DNA of 64,000 nucleotides from Neovahlkampfia damariscottae. Taxonomy: Eukaryota > Heterolobosea > Selenaionea > Neovahlkampfiida > Neovahlkampfiidae. The position numbers were made by a program, and so were the translations under genes. The stretch covers positions 106,359-170,358 of the forward strand of contig JABLTG010000018.1 in assembly GCA_016618085.1 (NCBI GenBank). Direction: 5' to 3'. Each line of letters opens with the position of its first letter. The stretch's first letter is position 1. The notes below the pieces were generated by a model. The model did not search any database, was not told where the DNA came from, and saw nothing but the letters and a program-made list of their open reading frames with translations. Of the stretch, positions 11,386 to 19,787 are shown piece after piece.

Positions 11386-11480
11386 TGTTTTTTTGTTTGT
11401 AAAAATGCACAAATCATCATTGACATTTATAATTGGATAAAAGTTGAGACTTCAAAAATGAGATTGAATAAAAAAATGTT

Positions 11481-11526
11481 TATCAAATTCAAATCGCCAT
11501 TTTTGGTTATGATTCAAATCTTCATT
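11481..11526 (-). promoter_or_regulatory. SECIS-like selenocysteine insertion element (form II)
   Basis: Read on the minus strand, immediately after the TAG at 11528-11530. The 5' core AUGA (11525-11522) is followed by A and the strand GAUUUGAAUC (11520-11511). Then come AUAA with the unpaired AA, a mini-stem CCA/UGG around an A-rich loop, the return strand GAUUUGAAUU (11495-11486), and the 3' core UGAU (11485-11482). The two ten-base strands pair fully if G-U wobbles are allowed. Spacing between the UGA core and the AA is about 13 nt. This is the layout of eukaryotic form-II SECIS elements. No folding program was run. Confidence 0.65.
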
Positions 11527-11527
11527 A

Positions 11528-13207
11528 CTATTTCTTTTTATTCAAAAAACTAATTCCTTTTAGTATCAAATTTCCAGTTGATTTCACTTTTGAATTTTCA
11601 ATCATTTCATTGTTCAATTTCTTGAACACAATTTTTTCGAAAATGTCAATTAAATCAACTCTTATTTTATAATCAGGATCTGTATGATGATATAATATTT
11701 CTTGTTGTTGTTCAAAATCAAACCATTTAATTTCTTTGTCTTCTTTTGTGTCAATTTCATTTTGTTTCAACACAATAGATCCAGATTCAGAAATTAAACC
11801 TTTTTTATGAAATTTAGAAACTAAAAAGTTTGGTTTTGATGTTAACATATGATATCTTTGAGCCAAAATACATTCAGGGTCACTTATTGTTTGGACATTT
11901 ACATTCCAACTTTTCATTCCAATTTCACATTTATCTTGTTCTTCACTACAAACAGCTATCAATATTCCTTTTTCTTTTTCAATTTTCTCCAATAAATTCG
12001 ATTTTTCTATTTGAGTGAAGTATCCTTTTCAGAAAGGTCACCAAAATCCCCTAAAAAATAAAATGGCTACAAATGAATGTTTTTGAACCAATCCATTGAT
12101 ATACTGTACCAATTTATGATTATCATTATTTGAGTCTTTCTTTTCAAGATTCATATCAATTCCATTTTCTTGTGAAATAAATCTATAGATTGAACCATCA
12201 TTTCTAAAGTTATGTGGTTGAATTGATCTAATTAAGTTTTTTGATATCATCAAATCCCCTAAATTCAATGATTCTTCAATTGTAAAATTGTGTTCTTTAA
12301 TAATATAATCAACAAATTCTTGACCTTCAAATGTCTTTGGATTCAAATAACGATCACTGATGAAACCTTTCTTTTTTTTCATTGATTCTTCAAGTTTTTC
12401 AAAATTTATCTTCTTTGATTTCAAAATTGATTCTAAATCATTATCTTTTTCAAATATTCTCTTTAGATCATCGATTGAAGCTCTTTCTTTTGTATTTAGT
12501 TTTGTTGATTGAAATATGAAATCAACAAGTTGAACATCTTTTTTTGCAAGTATTTTTTTCATAAAATTTTCATCTTTTTCTAAATGTTCATGTATTGGAT
12601 TCATTTTATTGGTCAAAAGTTGATAAATTAAAACACCAATTGAAAATACATCAAATTTTTCTGAAATGTTTTCTTTTTTTGGTTTGTATATAGTATTTTC
12701 ATCTTTTTCAACATCTGACTTTAATATATCATATCCATATATGATTAATGAAGAATGTGAAGAAAATTTCTGAACTAAAATAGAGTCAGGCGAGACATTT
12801 CCATGAAACTGTTTGTTTTGATGAAGATATGAAAAAACACTGATTAATTCCTTTGCATAATTTTTAACTGTTTGAACTGGAAGTGGTTTTTTTATTGACT
12901 TTCTTAGTGTTGAAGAATAATAATCCATTGAAATGACAGTTTCATCATTTTGTTCAAAATGTTGAAAGTTCTTTGGTAGGTTTTGATGTTTTAATGAAAA
13001 TAATTTGGTTAACTTGAAGAAGGTTAGAAGTTTCATTTTTTGGTCTACTTGTTCTTTTGTTGGTTTTGACTCTTTTTTGAACTTATGAACTGTAAGTTGC
13101 TGTCAGGCATGTGATTCATCACCTCAGTTCAAGGTGCACATGTACAATGGGAACAGTCCGTTAGTTTCAATTGGTTTTACCAACTTGATGGATGTGTCTT
13201 CCTCCAT
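11528..13207 (-). CDS. Candidate selenoprotein: pseudokinase-DEP-thioredoxin-fold fusion with UPFU motif
   Basis: One frame of 559 codons from ATG 13207 to TAG 11528 contains TGA at codons 28, 35, 390 and 393 and no TAA or TAG. Residues about 8-255 form a protein-kinase fold. The catalytic HRD is HGN (HGNVSPDSIL) and the DFG position reads YGY, so it is a pseudokinase. Residues about 275-350 are a DEP domain (FEGQEFVDYIIKEH, SIYRFIS). From about 377 a peroxiredoxin-like thioredoxin fold begins: FVAILFFRGFW, TGA, PF, TGA, then GILIAVCSEEQDK and TISDPECILAQRYHM. The AhpC/TSA-like family has CPFC here, so the two TGAs replace both redox cysteines, as in SelL-type UxxU proteins. A GATTGG box 29 nt upstream of 13207 supports the long start. 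TGA also ends other genes here, so general reassignment is unlikely. Confidence 0.75.
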
Positions 13208-13235
13208 CTTTTTGATTGAAGAGTTTCCAGAAGAC

Positions 13236-13241
13236 GATTGG
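13236..13241 (-). promoter_or_regulatory. CCAATC box upstream of the selenoprotein gene
   Basis: GATTGG on the plus strand is CCAATC on the coding strand, 29 nt before ATG 13207. This spacing matches other genes in the window and argues that translation starts at 13207, so the two N-terminal TGA codons are inside the gene. Confidence 0.45.
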
Positions 13242-13407
13242 ATCAATAAATGCGTTAAAATCTGATTCAAAAGCCAATAAAAACTGTTTATTCTTCAAGA
13301 AAAAAATACTTCAACCCTATTTTTGTTTTTCTAAATTGTTCTCAAATACGAATTTATTTATTAATTGAATTTTGGCCAATTATTTTCCACCACCACGTCA
13401 CCACAGC

Positions 13408-14406
13408 ATGATCCACTCAGAAACCACTGCCCTTGGCAAAAACTTCAAAGAGAAAGATCAAGTACCAAAAGAAATCATTTTTGAGATATTCCAGTTTCTT
13501 GACTCAAAGACTGAACAAAGAACCCTTTTAAGTTTGACTCAAGTAAATTCTGAATCAAGAGAATATCTTTCAAATGATGAATTATGGAGACCTGTATTAT
13601 ACTCCACCTTTCCAGCTTCAAAAACAAAAATTACAAATTTCTTTCGATTAGTTTTTTTTGAAGCTTCATTCAACAAACAAAAATATTTAGACAAACTTAA
13701 AAAACCAGATGAATACTTTGAAAAAGTTAGAATTTCTGTGATAGGTAAAATAGTCCTTTCTCAAAAATTTATTTTTTTAAAAAGGATCAGTTGCTTCTGG
13801 CAAATCAGCTTTGACAAAAAAATTTATAAATGGATGGTTTGAAATGGCATATGTAAATCTATTCAATTCATTAACATCCTTTAGAATCCTACACTTGAAG
13901 ATTTTTATAGAAAAGATATGAAACGTAATTATTTACTTGATATTTTAGACACAGCATCACAAGAAAATTATACAACAAAAAGAATTGTAAGATGAAATTA
14001 TATCAATTAAAACTACAAATAGGCTTTTACAAAATCATGCAATGCATTTTTACTTTGTATTGATATGACCAATAAAACGTCGTTAGATTCAGTTGAAGAA
14101 ATATTGAAAGGAATAAAACAACATTGTAATGAAATAGCTAGAATCATACTAGTTTGTACAAAATGTGATTTGAAAGATAAAATTGAAATCAAAAAAGAAG
14201 AAATTAAAATATTGTCTGAAAGAACAGGATATTCTTTCTTTTTCATAAGTTCTCAAAATATTGATAATGTAAATGAAGTATTTTATAAAGCAGTGGAAGA
14301 ATTTTTGAGTTTGAAATTTTTTGATTTGATTCAAGATGAATTTATCAAGAATTATGGCAAATTCAAAACTGGAGGAAAAACAGTTCAAGGGTGTACTATT
14401 TTCTGA
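13408..14406 (+). CDS. F-box / Ras-like small GTPase fusion with CaaX tail
   Basis: Exon 1 (from ATG 13408) encodes an F-box: VPKEIIFEIFQFLDS followed by SLTQVNSESREYLSNDELWR. After three short introns (about 13744-13784, 13850-13881 and 13988-14022) the frame continues into a Ras-type G domain. G1 is GSVASGKSALTKKF, switch I has NPTLEDFY, G3 is LDTASQE (Ser for the usual Gly), G4 is CTKCDL (Thr for Asn), and G5 is near FISSQN. The protein ends GKTVQGCTIF, a CaaX prenylation box. An F-box links substrates to SCF ubiquitin ligases; fusion to a prenylated GTPase would place an SCF adaptor on a membrane. G3 and G4 changes suggest altered GTP handling. Confidence 0.75.
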
Positions 14407-14661
14407 TTCAAAGATGAATAACTTTTTAATGATTATCATTGGGATGTTCAAAATGACATTTGGAAATTGAAAAAAGTAGGATTTGATATTTAATAAATGG
14501 ACCATTTTTTTTTTATACCAAAAAAAAACATCATTTTGGGATGAACTATTTGATAAGATTATTCTTTTGCTTTGTTTTTTCAATGGAATCTCTCATTTGT
14601 GAATTGATGTGTTTGATCCAATGAAACCATTTCTTGAAATCTGTTGTTCAATTGGTCAAGA

Positions 14662-16207
14662 ATGTCAAACAAATTGAAAGAGTTGAGAGAGGAATGGAGA
14701 AAAAACTACGAAAAAAGGAATACCAAACAAGAAAGTACAACAGATATTGAATTCCAAACGATTTGGTAAACTAAAATAACACTAAAAACATAGTTCAACT
14801 AATTTTGAGTATTTTCTTCCAGAAGGTAAAAAAAAATATCTAACCACTTTTTATAGAAATATTAGTACATATATTCAGTTTTTTATCACCTCATGATTTG
14901 AGTAAAATATCTCTAACTTGTAGTTCTTGGTTTGAACTTCAAAAGGACAATGATATTTGGTCTTTTTTATTTTCAAAAATATTTTCAACCAAAATTGATA
15001 CTAAAGAAAAAGAATATGGCTTTTATAGACAAACTTATTTAAAAAGATTATTAACAAGAACAAATTGGTATAAAGGAATTGGAGATATTATTTATTTGAA
15101 TATGACTCCCACAGAATACATTATCAAAGGAAATGTACCAAAATCGTAAGAAATAGTGATGATTAATCCAAAGATGGCAATCTGATGTACAAATGGATAA
15201 AAGTCAATTGTTTTCAATGGACCTATTAGGAGAGAGATTAATCACTGGAGATGCAAATGGTTTATTGAATTTATGGGATATGAGAACAGGTCAAATGAAC
15301 TACACCATGAAAGGTCATAAAGGTTATATCACCAAAACCATAATTAAACCGGATATGGTTTATTCCACTTCATACTCTGATGCAAAAGTAAAACCAAATT
15401 CAATATTGAATATTTTTCTTAGGTTTTTGTTTGGAATTTAAATTATGGAGTATGTACTGGTAAATTAAGAAAAGATACATCTGATTCTATTGGATTTACT
15501 GATTTTAAAGTGAATGATAATAAACTGATAGGATATTCACAGAATCAAAACTATGAAATAATTGACATTAAAAAAGACAAAACAATTGTAAGAATATACC
15601 TTTAATTAATCATTCTTAATAGTTAAATGTTCAAAATCCTCATCCAAACTCACAAATCACTGGATTTGATTTTCAAGAAAATACTTTATTTTCAATCAGT
15701 TCTACAGAGAAAATGATTAAATTATTTGATTTAAGAATTGGTATTTGTGTTAAGAAAATATTATCCAAAGATTTTGTTGGTACAACTCAATTCAATGATA
15801 AATTTCAAATTACTTCTTTGACTTCTAATCATCAATATACTAAATTTGGATTAACAACATTCGATATTTCAACTGGAAAAGAAATCAAGAAATTAAATTT
15901 GGAATCATATAATGGTCATCAATTTTGTACATTTGATGATGAAAAAATCATTAGAGCTGGATCATCAGGTACTTTGATTAATAATCGAACTACTGGAAAA
16001 TTAGAATGTCAAATTCCATCAGATAATTTATCTTGTATGACTACTGATGAATCAAGATTGATATTTGGTTTAACTACAGGAGGAATTGTAATTCGTGATT
16101 ATGGTTGTGACTCTGAACTTTATTGGAAGGTTCTAATTCTAAAAAAAGATTTACATTTTATTTAGGGTTTAAAAGGTGGAAGGACTTTAGGTGACAAAAA
16201 CAAATAA
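14662..16207 (+). CDS. F-box / WD40-repeat protein
   Basis: Several exons joined by frame from ATG 14662. A charged N-terminal leader precedes an F-box split by an intron (LPEEILVHIFSFLSPHDLSK, then ISLTCSSWFELQKDNDIW). The C-terminal propeller has LITGDANGLLNLWDMRTGQ, GHKGYITKT, VFVWNLNYGVC and MIKLFDLRIGICV. F-box/WD40 proteins are substrate receptors of SCF E3 ligases. The last intron (about 16130-16165) gives a final exon ending at TAA 16205-16207, which overlaps the 3' end of the convergent gene at 16187 by about 21 nt. Confidence 0.85.
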
Positions 16208-16726
16208 ATTGTTCAATGTTAGAAAAAGTGTGAGTATTACAGTCACAATCAAATCAAAAACAAAAATAGAACAATTTGTTTTCAATCCAATCATAATCTC
16301 TCTTTGATGAATATTCGAATGAATAGCATCCCAATTTATGTATTGGATTCGATTATAACATTTTTGTTGAACACAAGTTCCTTCTTGGCAAATAAAGTTC
16401 CTGTTACATACAAAACGAAATGGATTGTTGGATTCATAGCAACGAAAATATCCATAATATGAATTTGAAGGACAAGTTTGAATTTTCATATTTAAATTCA
16501 AATAATCTTCATTGATGCATTCTTGACATTTACCAATATGAATAATTTGATTGAAATTACATCCACCTTTCGTCGATAACTTTCGCTTCGAAATTGATCT
16601 TTCATTCAAACCTTCACATTCACCAAAAGCAGGAATTACATTCTCATATGAACAATTTTTTGAATATATCAACTCAATTTGACTGAAAAACAAAATGATC
16701 AAAAAAAATTTCGTCATAATTTTCAT
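16187..16726 (-). CDS. Secreted or GPI-like Cys-rich protein
   Basis: 179 residues. A signal peptide (KFFLIILFFSQIELIYS) leads into an ectodomain with at least a dozen Cys in short spacings (GGCNFNQIIHIGKCQECI, FRFVCNRNFICQEGTC), then a hydrophobic C-terminal segment (FVFDLIVTVILTLFLTL) that could be a TM helix or a GPI signal. No family recognised. The start region lies back to back with the J-protein gene, which begins 44 nt away on the other strand. Confidence 0.65.
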   Translation of the reverse strand: MKIMTKFFLIILFFSQIELIYSKNCSYENVIPAFGECEGLNERSISKRKLSTKGGCNFNQIIHIGKCQECINEDYLNLNMKIQTCPSNSYYGYFRCYESNNPFRFVCNRNFICQEGTCVQQKCYNRIQYINWDAIHSNIHQREIMIGLKTNCSIFVFDLIVTVILTLFLTLNNLFVFVT

Positions 16727-16769
16727 TCCTTTTTCAAAATCCTTTGATTGGTGGAATAATTTTGGTTTT

Positions 16770-18050
16770 ATGTTGAGGTTGAAGACAACTCTGAAAAAGA
16801 ATAAATTTAAAACAAGGAAAGTGCATTATGGACCAAAATTTAAACTCTCAAAAACAGATGCATTGGAGTCTTTACATAACTGGAGAAAAAAATTTTTTTT
16901 TAGTCCACTAAAATGGGGTATTAATGAAGGAAAGTTTGAAAAATATTATATTCCTTATTGGAAATTTGAAACAAAAGGTCCAATTTATTATCAAGCAAAA
17001 GTTGGTGAAGAAATATTTGTTGGAAGTTATGAAAATGGTGAAGAGATTTATAGAAAAAAAGTTGTAATCACAAACATATCTTCAAATGTAAATTTACCAC
17101 TTTCAGATTCTATTTATGCTTCAGAGAATTTTTCAAGGTATTATCTTGATGAAATGACTCCAGAATTTAATGCTGAATCAATTACACAAATTTCTCCTCA
17201 AGAAAGAAAAGACTCCAAAATTGACGTCTATACAATTGATAAAGTTAGTGCTTGGAAAATATTATTCGAAAAAAAATTCAAAAAATTTCTTACAAATTAC
17301 ATTGAAAACGATATTCGAAAAAATATTAAGAATCTAAAAGGAAATATCACCATAGAGATCACTAGAATCAATTTTGATTTGAATGATATTGATGCAACAT
17401 TACTTTATCATCCAATGTACATCTCAGAATATGATTATGGAGGTAGAAATTTTTTTATTTATGTGAATGGTATTAACGGATTTGTGAAAGGTGAAAGATT
17501 GTATAGTTTCACAAAAGTTGCAAATGCATCAGCTATTGCATTATTTACAAGTACAGTTTTGGTATTTGGATTGAGAGCCTTAAATCCAATGACTGCATTC
17601 ATTTGTTCTCTTTTTGGTTTACCAATTGGTGCATTGTTTTATTTTATTCCATTTATCGGATCAATTATTAGAAATTTTAGAAGACAACAAAGAATATTTG
17701 AATTTAGAGAACAAAAAAGAAATAAAACCGGATTTGGATACGAACAACGATCAAATTCATATCAAAATTCACAAAGCAATTATCAAAAACAAAGATATTC
17801 AAAGAGTAAAGAATCAACCAAAGATGATTATTATACAATTTTGGGACTTGATCCATCAAAAAGAGATTCATATAGTTCTGATCAAATCAGAAAAAGTTTT
17901 TTGAAAATGGCGAAATCATTTCATCCAGACAGATTTTCTGATCCAAAAGAAAAAGAAAATGCACATAAGAAATTCACTCAAATCAATCAAGCATATCAAA
18001 CTTTGAAAGATGAACAAAGTAGAGCTGATTATGATGTCAGTAAATATTAA
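16770..18050 (+). CDS. Membrane-anchored DnaJ-domain protein
   Basis: The start at 16770 (MLRLKTTLKKNKFK, a basic leader) lies about 20 nt after a GATTGG box. Residues about 20-250 form a soluble domain of unknown type with a repeated YWKFETKGPIYYQ-like beta pattern. Two hydrophobic segments follow (ALFTSTVLVFGLRAL and FICSLFGLPIGALFYFIPFI). The C-terminal 70 residues are a J domain: DDYYTILGLDPSKRD, then MAKSFHPDRFSDP with an intact HPD, and INQAYQTLKDEQSRADYD. J proteins stimulate Hsp70 ATPase. The basic leader suggests mitochondrial targeting but could also be cytosolic with a tail at a membrane. Confidence 0.82.
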   Translation: MLRLKTTLKKNKFKTRKVHYGPKFKLSKTDALESLHNWRKKFFFSPLKWGINEGKFEKYYIPYWKFETKGPIYYQAKVGEEIFVGSYENGEEIYRKKVVITNISSNVNLPLSDSIYASENFSRYYLDEMTPEFNAESITQISPQERKDSKIDVYTIDKVSAWKILFEKKFKKFLTNYIENDIRKNIKNLKGNITIEITRINFDLNDIDATLLYHPMYISEYDYGGRNFFIYVNGINGFVKGERLYSFTKVANASAIALFTSTVLVFGLRALNPMTAFICSLFGLPIGALFYFIPFIGSIIRNFRRQQRIFEFREQKRNKTGFGYEQRSNSYQNSQSNYQKQRYSKSKESTKDDYYTILGLDPSKRDSYSSDQIRKSFLKMAKSFHPDRFSDPKEKENAHKKFTQINQAYQTLKDEQSRADYDVSKY

Positions 18051-18232
18051 TTCAAATTGTTGATTTTGATGTTTCTTCTTCACCAATTAAAAATGAGATG
18101 ATTGGATAACCGTTTGTGGTTTTTCTTTGAGACTTAAAAACTTGAAAAACATCAAAAATTCATGTTTTTATTCTTTTTTTTTTCTAACCAATAATAAACA
18201 GTCATTTACACCAATAAAAACAATTTTGTGAC

Positions 18233-19225
18233 ATGATGAAAAACTGTGTTGTAGTTATTTGCGTGGTGTTGCTCACTCTTTTCAATTCGATCAATTCATT
18301 ACCTGGTAATTGTTCAGGTCCACAAATGAAGTCAGGAAATACAATTTCTAAAATTGTTTCAAATAAATGTTCCAGAACAGCAACTTGTCAAGTAAATTGT
18401 AAAAATTTGAAAGAACATTTCACTTGTCAAAAATTATCTTCACCTGAAAATAAACCAACTTTGGATTTTTCACTTCTTTCAAAACAAGCAAAATCAAAAG
18501 AACTTTCAAAGGTTGATAAAAAAGCACTTTCATATTATTGTACAGAAAGAAGACATGAAGATAAAGTTAAAAACAATGCTCTTTCAACTGTATTTCGTAA
18601 TGTACTTTCAAAATGGACTTCAGTGACTGAAGCTGATTTTCTTGAAACAAAACCATTAGAAGACGCTGATCATACTTTTACTGCTCATATTAAATCACAA
18701 AAAGAAAAACTTTTGAATATTGATTTACCTCATGAACATGTACTTTCCATTTTGGAAAATTTATTGACCTACAGAAATGCTTTAAATGATTTTAAAGTAC
18801 TAGCTCTACAAAAATCAAATGTACTTGAAAATGTAGATGAAGAATTAGAAAATTATGAAACAACACTTTCAAAAAGTCAACAATTGGACAAAAACTCACT
18901 TTCAGTTTTTAAAGCTTTAAAAAATCAAATTTCAACTGGTTTTAAAAAACATTTAAAAACAATGGAACCATTTTGTGATTGTTTAGATTTTTATAATTTT
19001 TATAAAAAATATATTCAAAAGAATAATCATGTAACACAAGAAGTAAAAGAACAATGGAGTAAAAGAGCCTATGAAATTGAAAAAATGGCTTTAAATAAAT
19101 GTGGATGTACTGGAGCAAAAGAAATTACAACTTCAACTTCAACCACTTTTCCATGGTCAACAACAAAATCAACAAAAGTTCAATCTATAAAATATATTGA
19201 AGATAAATTCAATGATGAAGAATAA
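18233..19225 (+). CDS. Large secreted Cys-containing protein, unknown
   Basis: 330 residues from ATG 18233 (a second ATG follows at once). The signal peptide is MMKNCVVVICVVLLTLFNSI. A short N-terminal Cys cluster (CSRTATCQVNC) precedes a mostly helical, Lys/Leu-rich body, then a second Cys group (FCDCLDFYNF, KCGCTG) and a Thr/Ser stretch (TTSTSTTFPWSTTKSTK) that could carry O-glycans. No domain recognised. No intron. Confidence 0.7.
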   Translation: MMKNCVVVICVVLLTLFNSINSLPGNCSGPQMKSGNTISKIVSNKCSRTATCQVNCKNLKEHFTCQKLSSPENKPTLDFSLLSKQAKSKELSKVDKKALSYYCTERRHEDKVKNNALSTVFRNVLSKWTSVTEADFLETKPLEDADHTFTAHIKSQKEKLLNIDLPHEHVLSILENLLTYRNALNDFKVLALQKSNVLENVDEELENYETTLSKSQQLDKNSLSVFKALKNQISTGFKKHLKTMEPFCDCLDFYNFYKKYIQKNNHVTQEVKEQWSKRAYEIEKMALNKCGCTGAKEITTSTSTTFPWSTTKSTKVQSIKYIEDKFNDEE

Positions 19226-19231
19226 AAATAT

Positions 19232-19733
19232 TTATTTCAATTCTTTAAACTCTTGTTCAATTTTATTCATTCTTGAACGTATAGAAGCAACTTCTGCTGC
19301 TTGAAAAATAGCTTGTTTGAAATTAGATTGAGCTGATTTTAAATCTGAAGAAGGTAATAAACCAAACCTTGATTTTTTAATAAAAATGAAATAAATACCA
19401 GTATATAGGGTCTTGTTTATGCATTTCTGTTTCTTTTTTTGACGTCAAAATACTCTCTTTTGATTTATTTTTTAAATTTACATTTTCTGCTTCTTTTACA
19501 TTATATAAACATTTCTTTTCATCTAAATCTATTGTTATCTTTGGTTCTATTTCTTTTGGTACATGAATAAATGAAATAACGTCAGAATCAAAACTTCTTG
19601 AACGAATGTATGAAAAATCAAAAAGACCTGTGGATATAAATTTATTCATATTCTTTTGATATTCCTGCATTTTATCAAATAATTCAAAATATTCAATGAT
19701 AAGTGAATCTTTTTTTTCTTCAAGTGTAGACAT
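19232..19733 (-). CDS. Vma22 / CCDC115-like V-ATPase assembly factor
   Basis: Two exons joined at an intron near 19372-19401. The N-terminus is a coiled coil (EEKKDSLIIEYFELFDKM). The C-terminus reads DPIYWFGLLPSSDLKSAQSN then FKQAIFQAAEVASIRSRMNK. This is the hallmark of CCDC115/Vma22 proteins: a DPxxWFGxLxPxxLRxAQxxF signature followed by a coiled coil. In yeast, Vma22 with Vma12 and Vma21 assembles the V0 sector of the V-ATPase in the ER. Length of about 155 residues fits. Confidence 0.8.
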
Positions 19734-19754
19734 GATTGGTGGAATATTTTTTGA

Positions 19755-19760
19755 CCAATC
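19755..19760 (+). promoter_or_regulatory. CCAATC box between Vma22 and transportin genes
   Basis: CCAATC 28 nt before the transportin ATG, in a 54-nt divergent intergenic gap that must hold both promoters. Assigned by position and recurrence. Confidence 0.4.
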
Positions 19761-19787
19761 AATTATTTAAACTAGAACAAGCAAATT

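Noticed and set aside
12038-13036. Kinase-DEP gene ending at the first TGA of the redox motif, with a separate small gene at 11528-11992
   Set aside because: The downstream frame is the exact in-frame continuation of the thioredoxin fold, with no ATG or promoter box of its own at the junction.
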